DNA of 64,000 bases, from NCBI GenBank assembly GCA_017654935.2, contig CM065690.1, positions 27,828,030 through 27,892,029 of the forward strand, read 5' to 3'. The translations under genes were made by a program, and so were the position numbers. Positions within the stretch are counted from its first letter, which is position 1. Every line of letters begins with the position of its first letter. Source of the stretch: Phymorhynchus buccinoides (taxonomy: Eukaryota > Mollusca > Gastropoda > Neogastropoda > Raphitomidae). The notes beneath the pieces were generated by a model, which saw only the letters and a program-made list of their open reading frames with translations, ran no database searches and was not told the DNA's origin. Positions 1-13,900 of this stretch are shown here, piece by piece.

Positions 1-1860
1 TGTGGACCTGGCGAGTAGGACTAGGAGAGAAATGTAGTGAGAGCTGCACAGGCCCTACTGGACGTACCTCAACAACATCTTTACAGATAAAGACGCAGAC
101 CAAGCACCGAACAATAAGCGGTTCTGGGCTTATAATGAAGCATCAGAAAGCATCAAATGCAGGAGTGGCCCCACTGAAAGGTGTCAGACTTCAGACCCGA
201 AGGAACAAGCTGAACTTCTAAAAAAAGCAGTTCTAGTCAGTTTTCACTGAAAGAAAACAATACACTGCAGATGAGTTTGCCCAGAAATGCACCATAAAAC
301 CAGCAGACATCCCTGCCTTGAAAGATCTAGTGGTGGGAGTGGAATGAGTACAAAAGCTTTTAGCAAATCTAAAACCCTTCAAACTAAAACCTTTCAAACT
401 CAAAGCCTGTGGGCCACATAATATCAGCTTCTGAAAGAGCTTGCTCCTGAAATTGCCCATATTCTGACCAAGATCTACCAGTTGTCCATCAACAGTGGGG
501 CTGTACCATCAGACTGGAAGGAGGCAAACGTGACACCAATATTTAACAAAGGGGAACAATATGATCCAGCAAACTACAGACCAGTATCCCATGTTCCTCG
601 AAGTGGCACATGATGGCACTGGTAATGATGTGCTCCAAGATCTTACAGGGAACACTAGTGAGGTGATTAGCAACATGGGTTCATGAAGTCATGTGAAACA
701 CAGCTCCTGGAGTTCACCAACGAACTGTTAGAAAATCTGGAACACGGGAAGCAAACTGACATCCTGATAATGGACTTTGCAAATACCTTTGATAAGGTGG
801 ACCATAGCTTACTTTTACACAAGCTTCACCACTATGGCATCCAGGGGAAGATCATCAACTGGATCATTCAAAATCTTCCTCAGCAACAGAAGACAGGCGG
901 TCTTTGTTAATGGCATCAGCTCCACACAGATTGATGTATGCTCAGGAGTGCCTCAGGGATCTGTTCTCGGGCCTTGCCTTTTTCTAGCTTACATCAACGA
1001 CCTGCCGGAAAGACTGACATCGCCAGCCTGTCTCTTTGCTGATGACACAGCAAGATAGCAGGTATGTTATAACTACATGGACACTTGCTCGAAACGGTGG
1101 CGAAATACCTTGGAGTTACCATCTGTAAGGACCTGAGCTGGAAAAAGCACATCCAGAACATCTGCTCAAAGGCCAACAAGACTCAAGTTTTTTTTAGAAG
1201 AAACATTAAAATCAGTTCCCAGACCATCAGGGAAAGAGCTTACAAGACATTTGTACGTCCCATACTGGAATATGCTTCCACAGTGTGGGACCCTCACCAG
1301 CAGCATTTCTGAAAAAGAAGAAGACGACTTCACAGCTAGTGTCTAGAAACACCTGCGCAGACACCCTGCTGAGAACATCAATTCTGGCAGTCCCGCTCAG
1401 GGTCTGTCAGCATAAAGAAAGACAATGACAGTATAGAACGCATACAACGAAATTATGCCGCCTGACCATGCTCTACAGAGTGGTTGAGGGGCTAGTACCA
1501 GCCTTACCCCCTGAAGACTTCATCACTTATCACAAATCGAGCAGACTAATAAGATCCGGACTTCCTTACTCGTCGAACCCAATCAGATCTTCAGTTAGAA
1601 ACAACAACAAAGCAATAAAAGTTCTCTCCTCAAACACCGACCAGTTCAAAAACTCTTTCTTTATTAAAACACCAACGGAGTAGAACCATCTGAACAACAG
1701 CACCGTCCAAGCCAACTCCATTGAGGCCTTCAAAATATAGCTCTAACAGTCAGCCAACATCAATAAACCGCCTCTGCGCAATATCTCCTCGTTGCAGTTA
1801 TGCCAGACTTCTGGATTGTAGCGACTTATTTGAAAGAAGAAGAAGAAGAAAGAATCAAAA
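1..1860 (+). pseudogene. Decayed CR1/L2/Jockey-type LINE reverse transcriptase
   Basis: Recognisable pieces, in order: LNNIFTDKDADQAPNNKRFW (about 70-130), LAPEIAHILTKIYQLSINSG and SDWKEANVTPIF (440-550), DILIMDFANTFDKVDHSLLL (760-820), VCSGVPQGSVLGP and LFADDT (930-1050), YLGVTICKDLSWKKHI and RPILEYASTVWD (1105-1290), and MLYRVVEGLVPALPPEDF (1468-1520). The reading frame shifts near 900. Stops interrupt the thumb region, and a segment appears lost between about 1310 and 1468. It ends near a (GAA)n tail at 1843-1853. The 5' end is outside the window. Clade assignment is approximate. Confidence 0.85.
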
Positions 1861-2019
1861 GAAATTTTTTTTTCTTCTCCAGTCATAGTTAGGATCCTCT
1901 TTTAGCTTTATTTGTCTTTTATTTTAAATTCTCAAATTCCTTCTCTGGCATACTTAAGCAGTTAAGGCCCTTTCTTACTACATAAGTGGTTGAACACACA
2001 CACACACACCCGGGTTCCA

Positions 2020-2490
2020 TGGCAAAATAATCAGCGCATTGTCCAGGTTGACAACACCAGGCTCATCCCAGCACCAGAGAAGAGGACATGACCAACAACT
2101 GTCATCCATCCACTGTCGCACTGAATACAGACGAAATTCATTTTTCCCTCGAATCATCCGCGACTGGTGGCGGTGTCTGTCACCTGACCCAGCACCTTCC
2201 AGGCATCCATCAAACAACAATAGATTTAAAATTTAAAAAATTTAAATAACGTTTTCCTGTTTTGACGCGGCATCATGTTGGGGATCCACAGGGAGAACCA
2301 GCTGGCTGGGTCATTGTAGATTAGTGTTTTCTCTTTTCCCTTTGCTCTCTCTCTTTTTCTTTTTTATGTTACTATTTTATTTTATTCTTTTGTTTCTCCG
2401 ACTTCGGACCTCGACCGAAATAGTGCCATCAAAATCAAATTGTTGATTGTGGGCACTTAACCGGAAGAAGAAGAAGAAGAAGATTGTGGC
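2020..2490 (+). mobile_element. 3' end of another LINE, with (GAA)n tail
   Basis: A short open piece (2039-2236) contains CRTEYRRNSFFPRIIRDWW. This is the typical LINE C-terminal pattern in which an NSFFPRT-like motif precedes the stop. About 240 bp of T-rich 3' region follows and ends in (AGA)n at 2463-2482. A motif near its end (TTGTTGATTGTGG) recurs with variation at about 6512 and 40992. Confidence 0.6.
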
Positions 2491-3796
2491 CATGCTCTAT
2501 CATGCACGTCCAATAAGATAGGAACGACGGAATTAGGTCAAGCCGCAGCGATTTTTCTCGTTGAAAATCCGAACCGCGATTTTGGCCATGTGCCAAACGG
2601 TCACTTCCTTTGCTTGTTTTTATTGGTGGTTATTCTTGGCGCTGACCATCCGAGTTTCTTTCTTTCGGGAAGCAGACACCTACTCGGTCATTCGGGAACG
2701 ATCTTTTTTTACGCGAAGACGGCCGATCGCGAGAGACAAGCGATCCAATATTTGGGTCCAATTCATTCGTTTATCATTTCTGAACAGTAATTATATAATT
2801 TTTTTAAACAAATGCTTAGTTACATTTAATTATTTTTCTACTAGTACACCAAATTTGGTGCATCTAGAATAAATCTCAATGCTGCTCAAGGTCTCCACAA
2901 GTCGGGAGGTGTTATGTCGAAGCCTGTCCGACATGTTTTTTGTCATGCTCACGTTGATGTTGCGATCTTGTGAGTCGCACAAAAAGCTTAGGCCTAATCT
3001 GTCTAATGTTTGGGGTTGATGTTGCCCCTTTGAATAAGCTTTATTTTGGTACCAATGCTTTGTTTATTGGTTAAAAAAAAAAGTTATGGCTGTTTTATTC
3101 ATCCAAACATTGATACGGTAAGGGCCGGTAACCTTGATCAAAATTTTCTTATATTTTAATTATAGCTCATGTAAAAAAAGCTATCATTTTAAAACGTCGT
3201 AACGTTCTCAATTTTTGACCGATTTTGATCATTTGGGTATCATTTTAAAGGTCTTGTCGGGCTCTTTCCAATGACATAAATTTCATTAGGATTTGACAAA
3301 AAGTAAATATTTTTTAAAAATTTTATAACCACCCTAAGAATAAGAAGAAGAAGGAAGAAGCCTAGAAGTAGAAGGAAAGCACAAAGACCTTCTTGATCAC
3401 TTACCTTGACATTGCCTTTAGTTCTGTTCCCTTTTGATACTGGCATTGTGGTCTTTGGTGTACATCCGGACGTTAATCAAAGGAATGAGAAAAGCGTGGT
3501 CTCAGATCACAGCTGCGTGTAGTGTTGTTCTGCGATCACGCAATATTGTAGTTTCGCTTACAAAAGGAAATGTGGATGTCCCAAACGTTAATCGACTTCC
3601 GGGTGAACCGGTGTAATACCCAACTTTGCCTACCCCTTCAAAATTCTGCGGAGGATGTTTCAGTAAACCCAAAGACTGTATAAAATGCTTTCTGGTAACC
3701 CTAAGGAGCGTAATGCCCCACATGGCCGAAAGGCCGAAGAAGGCGTAAAACCTTATTTCTTCCTAAGGAGCGTGCGGCATTTGTGCCCCAAATTGG
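2491..3796. other. No gene recognised
   Basis: AT-rich sequence with a 103-codon open frame at 2561-2872 that matches no family I know, and (GAA)-rich pieces near 3340. Probably decayed repeat sequence. Confidence 0.5.
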
Positions 3797-4096
3797 TTAT
3801 ACAGCCGAACCCGTTTATAAGAAACTCACTTATAAGGAAACTCGCTTATAAGAAAGCAAAAAAAATTTCCCTGCCGAACTCCTTCTTTCTCATTATGTAT
3901 TATCAAAACTCGGATATAAGAAACCCGTTTATAATCAAGCAAATTCCTTCTCCCATCCACGATGGAGACTCAGATATAAGAAAATTATTTCATACAAGAC
4001 AGTTGGTTTGCAGTTCATTTTCTTATAAGCGAGTTCTATTTTCTTATAAGCGAATTGCCATTGACAACATTTTCTTAAAAGTGAGTTGGACCTGAA
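3797..4096. mobile_element. CTTATAAG-rich inverted-repeat element
   Basis: TACAGCCGAACCCGTTTATA starts the element. TTCTTATAAGCGAG-type motifs recur in both orientations, and the right side has CTTAAAAGTGAGTTGGACCT. Related ends (CTTATAACCGAGTTTTGCTG) occur at 4830 and 6145. Confidence 0.5.
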
Positions 4097-4604
4097 CTGA
4101 AAGATTGATGTTCCGAGAAAATTGAAGTTGTTCCAAAAAGGGAAAGTTTACATCAGACCAGTTGCGTCACAGACAGTCTAACCAGTACAGGCACTTGATT
4201 GCAAGACTAATTGAGATCTTTTTGTTCCTTTATTTCATACTTTCCTTCACTATTCTGTGCAAAATAAATGTTGAGCAGAAGAAAAAATATGAGTGCCTGT
4301 ACTTTTGTGTTGGTGGTAGTGAGACTGTCCATCTTTTTATTTTCAGCAGCAATGGCAGAGAGGAAAAGGCAATCCATTTCTTTAAGAAGAAAATACAAGT
4401 AACTGAACATGTGGACAAAAATCCACATAAACAAAAGCAAACCATTGATCAAAAGCTGCATGGGTGGACAGTAAATTGTAATATTTCAGTACTAGAAAGG
4501 TGAAGAGGTACTCATTTGGAAAACAGTAAACAGAAAGAAAAAAAAGCTTGTTCTGAGTTGAGTGGTTGCAAGCACCTTTAAATCTTCTTCTTAGTAGACT
4601 ATTT

Positions 4605-4830
4605 TGATTTTATGATGTAAGACATGCACCAAATTAGGAAAAAGGATGTTTCTGTTTGTTTTGTTTTTCTGTCTTTTTTCCCCCCTCATTCAACTTGGCT
4701 ATAAGTTTTTAAAAAATCAAAATGTTTTCTTATATCTGATTTTCGGATATAAAAAAACTCAGAAATAAGAAGCAAAACAAAAAATAATCTCCCTTCGATA
4801 TTCTTATAACCGAGTTTTGCTGTATTTTGA
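4605..4830. repeat. Dispersed repeat with CCGAGTTTTGCTGTAT end, copy 1
   Basis: Shares CATGCACCAAATTAGG, TTTTCTTATATC..CGGATATAA and CTTATAACCGAGTTTTGCTG with 5930-6155. Confidence 0.55.
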
Positions 4831-5108
4831 TTTTATGATGTAAAACATGAGTCATAAGTCACAAGTTTCTTTATTGTCCATTGGCATTGTACAAACGCAA
4901 ATGGAAAATTGTCTTCCATTGTGTAAAATAAGTTAAATACATCCAAATTAAAACATTAATTAAATACATGGAACAGAAATTTACATTTTTTAAAAATGTT
5001 ACCCTCATCTGCTCTCCACTATCTTGCTCACTCATCATGCAACTCACCACCACTTCTGCCTTCATATTTGGCTCACTTTTGGAAGGGAGTATGATAGTTG
5101 TTTGGTTG

Positions 5109-5507
<399 letters not shown>

Positions 5508-5525
<18 letters not shown>

Positions 5526-5580
5526 GTAGAGCGTCTGTCTGTCATGCCAATGGTTCCAGGTTCGATTCTTGGCAAAGACA
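5508..5580 (+). repeat. tRNA-like SINE head (box A and box B present)
   Basis: Reads GCCTCGATAGCTCATTGCG then TAGAGCG, with a pairing D-arm (AGCTC/GAGC). TCCAGGTTCGATTCTTGG forms a good T-arm and a near-consensus box B. The acceptor ends do not pair and the anticodon arm is poor, so this is a tRNA-derived SINE head or a tRNA pseudogene rather than a working tRNA. Confidence 0.6.
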
Positions 5581-5611
5581 CTTCTTTTTTTATAATGTTG
5601 TATCCATTAGG

Positions 5612-5838
5612 CAATCTTGTACTTTAAACAGCCCCCTCATGTTTACGACCCTCAGTCTCAGTCTTTTTTGTTGTTGTCAATCTTGTACTTTAAACACCCC
5701 CTCATGTTTATGACCCTCAATCTTAAAGTCATTTTTTGTTGGCAATCTTATACTTAAATATCCCTCCTTCATGTTTATGACCCTCAATCTCAGTCATTAT
5801 TTGTTGGCAATCTTGTACTTAAACACCCCCACTCCCCT
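5612..5838. repeat. ~65-bp tandem repeat, 3.5 copies
   Basis: The unit begins CAATCTTGTACTTTAAACA and includes CATGTTTATGACCCTCAATC. Copies are about 85-90% alike by eye. Confidence 0.75.
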
Positions 5839-5929
5839 AGTGAGCCTAGAAGGCTTTGCCTCTTGTTGTTTTTAATTTTCTGTTCTGTTCTTCCTTTTTT
5901 TCTTCTTTCTTTTGCCGTTTTTCTTTTCT

Positions 5930-6155
5930 TCATGCACCAAATTAGGTAAAAGGATTTTCTCTTCGTTTTATGTTTCTGTTTGTCTTTATTTTATTATTTT
6001 ATTTTTTATTTTTTCTTGTTCTCTTTTTCCCCATTCAACTCGGTTATAAGAAAAAAACTTCAAAATGTTTTCTTATATCCGAGTTTCGGATATAAGAAAA
6101 CAATTTTTTTAGTCTCCCTTCGAAATTCTTATAACCGAGTTTTGCTGTATCCGAT
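5930..6155. repeat. Dispersed repeat with CCGAGTTTTGCTGTAT end, copy 2
   Basis: Direct-orientation relative of 4605-4830. It contains CAACTCGGTTATAAG and the palindrome ATATCCGAGTTTCGGATAT. Confidence 0.55.
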
Positions 6156-6159
6156 TATA

Positions 6160-6592
6160 ACCTCTTCTTCTTGTTCTCGTTGTTGTTCTTCTTCTTACTA
6201 ATCTTAGGAAGCCAAGGGAGTTAATTAGAAAGAGAGTTCTCCTCCTTTGTTCAATTTCGTTATCTCCTCTCTTGGCCTCACTATTTCATTCTTTTAGCTG
6301 TCCTCCTGTCCTATCTCTTTTCAGGCCTTGAGCCTCTCTTCCGGCAAAAGTGGTCTATACTGCTACAACCTCCCTGGTTCTTCTTCTTCTTCTCCTCTTC
6401 AGGGTCCACGGTCAGTAGGCTATGTTGACCATTCTGGCTCCTTTGTGGGGAAAAAGACTGAAACAACCAAGCAAAGCCCCCACCGAGGTTCTGTGGCAAA
6501 ATAATAAAAGTGTTGATTGTGGCCACGCACAGCCAAGAAGATTCAGCCATATCATCTTCAATATGGTAAACAGGATGATTATGAATATAATT

Positions 6593-6593
<1 letters not shown>
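6160..6593. other. No gene recognised
   Basis: Pyrimidine-rich spacer between the dispersed repeat and the GT/GC tract. It holds a fragment similar to the LINE 3' motif (GTGTTGATTGTGGCCA near 6511). Confidence 0.4.
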
Positions 6594-6642
<49 letters not shown>

Positions 6643-6768
6643 GCGTGTGCGCGTGTGCGTGCGTGTGCATGCGTGTGCGTGCCACAGTGCGTGTGCGTGA
6701 GTGCGTGTGCGTGCGCGCGCGCGCGCGTGTGTGTGTGCGTGTGCGTGCGTGTGCGTGCGCGCGCGCTG
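6594..6768. repeat. (GT)n grading into (GCGT)n and (GC)n
   Basis: Pure GT for about 45 bp, then GTGCGTGTGC-type and CGCGCGCG segments: alternating purine-pyrimidine throughout, so potentially Z-DNA forming. Confidence 0.95.
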
Positions 6769-7275
6769 ATAAAGTAATGAGTGAGGAAGGCCAGAATTAC
6801 CCTTTGAACGATTTTGTGGAGGACGGGGGGTCTGGGTGGGCTTTGCCCCCAGAAACTGACGCTATTTGGAGTATAACCGAAGCATATTGGAGGCCTCTCC
6901 TGGGAGAATAATGTGTGAATTTTACGATCCGCATTGTCTTTAGGGTAAACCCTGGCATGGAATATGATATATATGACGTAGGCCTATATGAAATGAAAGG
7001 TTTTGGAGTGGCTGTCATAAATGTCCTTTTTTCCTCCTTCCAGACAGGTGTATGTGTGTGTGGATGTGTGTGGGTTTGCAACTGAGTGGTCACCCCCCCC
7101 CCCCCTTCCCCTTACCCGCCTCTGTCGGAAAGAAGAAGTAGAAGAAGATGAAAAAATAATTATCATTCACAACATTATCTAGGCTATATCTTCATTTAAA
7201 CAGCTCTTGAATGTCAAGAAGAACTCGAGTTTCAAACACTAACAGATCCAATGGATTTATCTTTCTTTACTCTTA

Positions 7276-7481
7276 GGCCGTGTACACACATGATTCCGTG
7301 CGGAAACCCGTGCGCAATCCGCGAATAAGTAAAAGAAGGAAGGACAAATATTTGCGCACGTGTCCGTATTTCCCCATATCGGTAAATTTGTACCCTTCTT
7401 TCTTCCACTTATTTACGGATTGCGCATGGGATTTCCGCACGGAATCTCCGCTTAAGCGCTTATGTGTGTACGTACACGGCC
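7276..7481. mobile_element. Harbinger-like foldback MITE, 206 bp
   Basis: Long inverted arms (about 65 bp, imperfect) start GGCCGTGTACACACA and end GTACGTACACGGCC. The 3-bp duplication TTA is at 7273-7275 and 7482-7484. TWA duplications with GGCC-like ends fit PIF/Harbinger. Confidence 0.72.
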
Positions 7482-7636
7482 TTACCCTTCCTATCTTATT
7501 AAAATACCATGTTTTAATTAAATCACATATGTCACTGGTGTCAGGCCATGTGCAACTATGCTGTAGGCCTAGGTGTGACAAAGGCAGCATCACTTTCATC
7601 ATGACGCAAGGATTTAGACCAATGCCAAAGTTGATT

Positions 7637-7712
7637 GATTAGGTCAGGTCAGGTCAGGTCAGATCTTCAGGGCAGCCAGGCCTCGCGGCCTCTTGATGTG
7701 CCCTTTCTTTTG
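7637..7712. repeat. Short repeat with GGCCTCGCGGCC palindrome, copy 1
   Basis: (GGTCA)4 leads into GATCTTCAGGGCAGCCAGG, then CCTCGCGGCCTCTTGATGTG and CCCTTTCTTTTGATT. Near-identical to 37408-37470. Confidence 0.6.
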
Positions 7713-9202
7713 ATTAGTCTGGGTTGCAAGTTTACGACACACCTTCATATAGTTTTATTAGTCATGGTGAAGTGACGTTTTGAACATCCAAAAAGCGTGC
7801 ATTTTTTTGTGTGTGTGTGTGTTTTATTAGGGGAAAAAAAGTGGTCAGGCCCTGGATGCTACACCCCTGAATTTGTCTGTTGAGTGTAGTAGGCCCACGT
7901 GAGTAGGCCCGGCTAGGGCCTAGTTGACGGCTTCAGAAACGGTGTAGATTTTTTGACTAGACGCTGACCGCATTGAAGGGAGATAATGTCGATTAGAATC
8001 CTCTTTCTCATTGAAGATACTTTTGGTACTCATAGGAGTGCTGACTGCTAGGGAGAGCACTGTGAAATGTATGCATGCAGCATTTTTCATGTGTAACGAA
8101 AATCAGCTGGGTAAGATTAGAATTGGTTGGTGTACTTTTTATGCCTGTTTCAGCATTACCGTTAGTGAATGTTGCATTATGATTACCTAATTTAATGCAA
8201 CCAAAACACGTCATGGCAGGCAAAACTTAACAGACTTACTTACTTTGCAAAAATTACTTTGAAAAACCCCAAACAACAGCTGTGGTGGTGGCCAGCTTCT
8301 TTTTTTTATAGAAGTAAATGCACACACTTTAGGGGGTGATCAAAGAAAAAGAAGCAGAAGAGAAAAGAAAAAAAGATGAACAGCAAAGACAAAAATCAGC
8401 TATCACACATACTTGAATTTACTTGGGTCCAGTAGAGGGGTAAAATATCAGGATTCGGGTAAAGGTCAAGATGTGCCCCCCCCTACATTTCTCAGCTCTC
8501 CCCGCATTTTCACACTTGCCTTTCTTACCAAATATTAAGCTGTATTTTATTAACCTTTTTCAGCTAATTATCTTTGTTGAATAATTAATCACAGTCATGA
8601 TAAAGGCCATTATCTAATATGACCCCCCCCCTATGTAGTGCAGTACACACAACAGCCGCGGAGCATTTGTCACAGTCCTGGTTCATTGCGTTTTTCCGTC
8701 TTGCCTTTATCTTCTACTATTATTGAATGCATGCATGTGTTTAATTATGTAAATGGATACAAAATAGTGTTAAATATAGCAAACGATAGAGGATGAAGTA
8801 CTCAATCTGCAGTAAGAAAGGCAAGAACGGAAAAATGGAAACAACCGAGGATTTACCCAGGATTCAGATGCAGCAAACAAAATAAAAATTCCTCATTCTG
8901 GATTGACATTACTATAAAAGAAAAATAACTGTAACAATTGCATCATATCTTTTAAGTAAGCAGCTAGTATCACTTTCAGAACCTTTTTCATATTTCATTG
9001 TTCACGTGTTGGTGTTGCTCATTATTATGGCCACATTATTTTAACGTTTGAAGAATTGAAATAGTAAAGTGTAAAGATTAAGATACCTGCATGATCAACC
9101 TCTTTTCTTTTCTCTTTATTTTTTCTTTGTCTCAGCTGACTTTATGATGCAAGCGTTCAAGTTACACTGACTGAGCCCGGTACCCACCCCTCATCCCCCG
9201 GA
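7713..9202. other. Upstream region of the esterase gene
   Basis: AT-rich, with no recognised transposon ends. 9100-9135 is a strong pyrimidine tract ending in CAG, which looks like a 3' splice site, so the promoter is probably farther upstream. No TATA or initiator element can be assigned with confidence. Confidence 0.45.
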
Positions 9203-9596
9203 ATGACACGACCGTTTCTCACGGAAGAAGAATGCAGGGCTTCCACTTCCTCTGACGATCACACCACCTCCACCTCCTCCCAGTCACACGAGACCTCAGC
9301 GCTGGTGCCTCGGGGCCCTGATCCTGTGATGTTTACCCGGGCCAAGTTCAGCCGGTTTGAGGTGCTGCCCCCGGTGCTGTGCACGCGGCGGGTGTACGTG
9401 CAGGTGGGGTGCCTTCTGGTGGTCGGCCTGGTCATTTTCCTGGTGCGCATGATCGCCGTGATGAAGGGCACCTTCTTGCACTACCACCTGGAGTCGGACA
9501 CCGATGGAGAGCTGGTCATCCTGCCCTCAGACTTTGCCAAGAAGCGGGGAGCCGCCTGTCTGGACGGGTCGCCGCCGGCCTACTATTATCGGCAAA
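9203..9596 (+). CDS. Notum/PAE-like exon 1 (first coding exon)
   Basis: Encodes the cytoplasmic tail, the single membrane segment and the start of the hydrolase domain (CLDGSPPAYYYR). The donor is AAA|GTGAGT, and the exon ends in phase 1. A pyrimidine-rich tract ending in CAG at 9133-9135 suggests this exon begins at 9136 with 67 nt of 5' UTR, so a non-coding first exon probably lies upstream. The in-frame TGA at 9137 excludes a longer coding start within this exon. Confidence 0.88.
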
Positions 9597-10907
9597 GTGA
9601 GTGGGTTAGCCTTGTTTGAAGGGTGGAAATGCTTCTCTTTGATTTTTGTTCCGATTGAGTGATTCATATACATCATTACATATGTGTGTGTGTGTGTGTG
9701 CATGCTTGTGTGTGTGTGTGATGTAAGCGTGTATGGATGCATAGTGATGTACCGAGGATTGAAAAGTGATAGGACAAACTGTCCTGAGATGAGATAAATC
9801 GATAGGACAATGTCCTGGCTCTTGCAGAAATCAATAAGACAAAGCGTGCCAGTGTTAAAATTTTAATAAGAAATTTGTCCTGACAGGGAAGAACACAAGA
9901 AGACATTTTTAATTTTAATAGGTCAATGGCCTATGACCGGGGCCTCTGGGCATCACTGGGTGCATTGCAGGTGTGCTTGTATAAAAGAAAGTGATAGACT
10001 TTCTCGAGTTACTGTTGCTAACAGAGCAGAAATACAGACAAACTCTTTTGGTGCAAGCAATGATATTGAACAGAAGCACAAGCAGTGATGTCATCTATCG
10101 TTTATCCATGTGCTGATGATTCCTGAGTTTTTTTTGTTTTGTTTTTTGCCTCTTGCAAAGAAGGTTCTCTTTTCTTCAATGATTTGCACATACAAACAAA
10201 AATGAATGCAAACATCATCAATAAGTATGAACAGCTTATTAACAATCCAATTACACCATAGCATCGGAAAATGAGAAAATAGGCGTAGTGTTTACATATG
10301 CATACTTCATCTTTTTCATATACAAACATAAATGATAATACCTACAAATCAAAGCCTACAAGAATACATTACCTGCTAATAGGGGTTTCTTTTACAATTA
10401 TATACCCTCTCACCCATTGTCCATCCCCCCCCCTCCCCCACAATCGTTCTCACTCTCTCTATTCATACAAGTAATTATTTTCGCTGTCAGATAAACAGAA
10501 CAGGTTGTGACATAATAATAGTATGTTCATTATTGTTATGCAATTAACTTTTCTTAGAATAAATATATTTACAAGATTTGACATAAAAAAAGAAAACAGT
10601 CAAACAAGCACTGAAATGATTTTTTTTTTCTCGAAAATGGTAGCAGTAGTGATTTGGATACAGATCCAGCACAACCTACTTCCCTATTGTAACAGCTATA
10701 CATCAAACACTAATACTGTAATAGTAATGACAGCGTTATGTTAAGAGTGAGTTATATGGTAACCACTTTGCATTAAATTTATCCTGAAGCATGTCCAGCT
10801 GGTGTACATATCTTGTACTCCTGAGTTTTTTATCTTATAAGTAAATTAATGGCTAACAGTTGCTAATCTGTCATTATCATCTTAGATTGTATACATGTGT
10901 TTGTTTG

Positions 10908-10980
<73 letters not shown>

Positions 10981-13900
10981 TTGTTATGTGTATGTATGCA
11001 TGCATGAGAGAAAGAGAGAGGGGGATTTCATTCACTCAGCACTGTACAGAAGCTTTAGTTTGTGCGTCCAGGTACGGTGCCAACTGTTCGCCACTGGATC
11101 GTGCACCTGAAGAGTGGAGGGTGGTGCACCACACCTGACACATGTCTGGACAGGTAACTGCTCTCTCAGCAATCTAAGCTTCTACAATGTTTTGTCCCGT
11201 TTTTACTGTAGCCAATTTTTTTAATTCATTCAAGTCGTTCCGGCCATATATGTCCGGAATTAATAGATAGCTGTCATAATTTGATGCATTTGCTTCATGG
11301 GAAGTAAATCTGTGTGCACACCATATCTTCGTCACTTCTAAACTCGCTTCGCTCCCTTAGACCACAATTTTGCCTCTGACTTTGCTTTTGTAGTGGTTTG
11401 TTGTGGGGGAACCAATCGGTGTAGAGACTTTTTCTATATTTAAAGTATAAAAAAAGTCTGATCTACCACTTCCCTGTGTCTAAACCTGAAGTAAAAACCC
11501 GTAATGTTCTTTCATTCCTCATTTTGTTTATGTATGTTTTGTTTGTGTGTATGGCTGGAGTGATTTGTGAGTTTTTTTAATAATTCAAAATTGTTGCGAT
11601 GCGAATGAGTTAATACCTTATTAATTATTGTTAGTGTTTAGGAATCTGTTTGCAAAAATGCCACTACATGCTTGAAATAAATTTTCATGACATGTTTTTA
11701 TGTAAGGCTATTTTGTATTTTAATTGGCTTTGTATAATTTTGTTGTTTCATCCTCAGTGCCTCAAAAGAGGGCAAAGGATTAAAGTTCTTGATTCTTGAA
11801 TGATGTGTGTGAGTGTGGCTGTGTGTGACTGTGTTGGTAACATTTGTGTGTCGGAAATGCCAGGCATGTAATGCTTCATACTGCCTGTGCATACAATACT
11901 TTACATTTTTTTGACAGTATCCACATGTCTTTATGCTTATTTTGTTTTGATTTTTCACCCTCTATAAGTTCACCCTGGGGGTGAAGAGACCCTCTATAGC
12001 TGCTTCCTGGGGGTGAAAATACCCTCTATGGTCAAACAAAATGGGGAGCCCTGTTAGGGTGCTCAAATTTTGCATGCGGGTAGGTAGTAGGAAGATCTAG
12101 GCCAAGTTCGATAATGAAGGTTATGGGTCAAAGGTCAAGGTCACTGGAGCCGAATAACGCTGCCGCGCGGCTGGTGATTTAGCGTCTTAACGCTCTAGTT
12201 GTCATTTGTTTTTAGTCTGATGTGAATCTCATGTCACTGGGTTTATGACAATAAATTGCACTGTTTTAAAAACAACCTTGTTAACATAGCAATTAAGTTA
12301 TTAACCTAATTAAAGAGTCAGAACATCAGGCACTAGTGGCCTCATTTCAATTTTGTTTCTTTGTTGTTGTTTTTTCATGTTCTGAAAATTGTTATTTCAT
12401 CCTTTTTTTTTTAATAATCCATAAGAAGTATTTAAGCAAGTTTGAAATTCAACCCCAAACAATTAATGTTTAATAACAAAGTGAAACACAAAACAAAAAG
12501 TTTTGGGCTCAACCTGTTTCAGGGGTTGCGCTAGTGTTTTTGAAAACGCGTTTTGCTTACGCGACGTCAGCAAAAAAATGCGTAAGGGAAGCAAAAAATT
12601 GCGTCAAAGAACAAAATGATAAATCTAAGCTATAAACAATGAAAACAAGACCAGCAACAAAAACATGCATTTTTATTCACTAACCAGTCATTTTCGGCGA
12701 TCATGGCAATCCTCAAAGTCGACACGAGCCCTGTTGATCACCCCAATGCGCTTACAGTGATTTTCCCGCCACACTGCACTGCGCCTACGTCACAGCAGTA
12801 CTGGACGGAATCTGGATAACTAATGAAAGAGAAAGGATGGGATACTTACCTCCTCTGAAAGCAGTGGCACTTTTCTATAGTCTGTTCCAATGTTTGGTGT
12901 AGCAGAACCACTATACGTGTAGGGTCGTAGGACTTCTAAAGTCTGATTCACCATCTAGACTCAGATGCGATTTTGAACGGACGTCATTTTGCGTACAGAT
13001 TACGCGTAAACGCCGTAAACATGCGTCAGCGATTTTTAAAACGCGTCAAATACGCAAGAAACATGCGTTAGCGCGACCCCTGCTGTTTTCACATAACTAC
13101 CGGGGTAAATAGAGCAAAAGGTTAACGTTCTTTTTTTTCTGTCTTTTTAAAATTTTTATAGTTAAGATGCTCTGGCAGAGGTCTCTGAGTGCTTTTTACT
13201 CATTTTAATAAAAATATTAAATTTTGGTTGTAACTTATTGTAATAGGAATTGTTCGGAAATAATTAAGGGGAGTAATTTCATGGTGTGTAGGAGTTATCT
13301 TGCCTAAATTCAATCGGTCAAACAGGGGAAGTTACTCTGCCATCAGGTAAATCCCCAGCCCTCGCTTCTTGTGTTTGAGGAGACACACAGCTTGTAGAAT
13401 GCAGTGCGTCATTCTGAAATTGATGTAATTTATATTTTTACATCGCAGTTTGCAAGTTCTATCACTTTGTAGCAACTGGTCACCCCTTATTTTTCTACAA
13501 AATGTTTGCAAGTCGCTGACTCGCATCCTGCGGTTTCAAACTTCAACGCCATATTGTTGCATTGTCGCTATGGTATTTGACTGAGTAATGGAGGTGAACA
13601 ACTCTAATTGTCACGAAGTGCTCTTGCCTAGTTTTTTTCCGAAAATCGTCTATTGACCAATGTGAGCATTGACTGCAGCTACAGACCTGCCTACCCATAC
13701 GATTTTTCCGTATTTTGTACACGATTTTGAGCCCCAGTACGGCAGTACGGTAAATGGAAAATTAACACGTCAAACATATTTAAACTTAAGGTCTTCTAAG
13801 GTCGGTCAAAATCGAGTCTGTCATTTGATCCTAGTTAAGTTTCACTTTCACAACTTCCGGTTAGTGTCGGCCATATTAACTTTTTCATGGTTTGGCGGGA

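Noticed and set aside
2561..2872. A 103-codon gene on the + strand
   Set aside because: No recognisable domain, no splice context, and composition like the surrounding sequence.
3685..4095. A 136-codon gene on the + strand
   Set aside because: It overlaps the CTTATAAG inverted-repeat element and its residues mirror that repeat.
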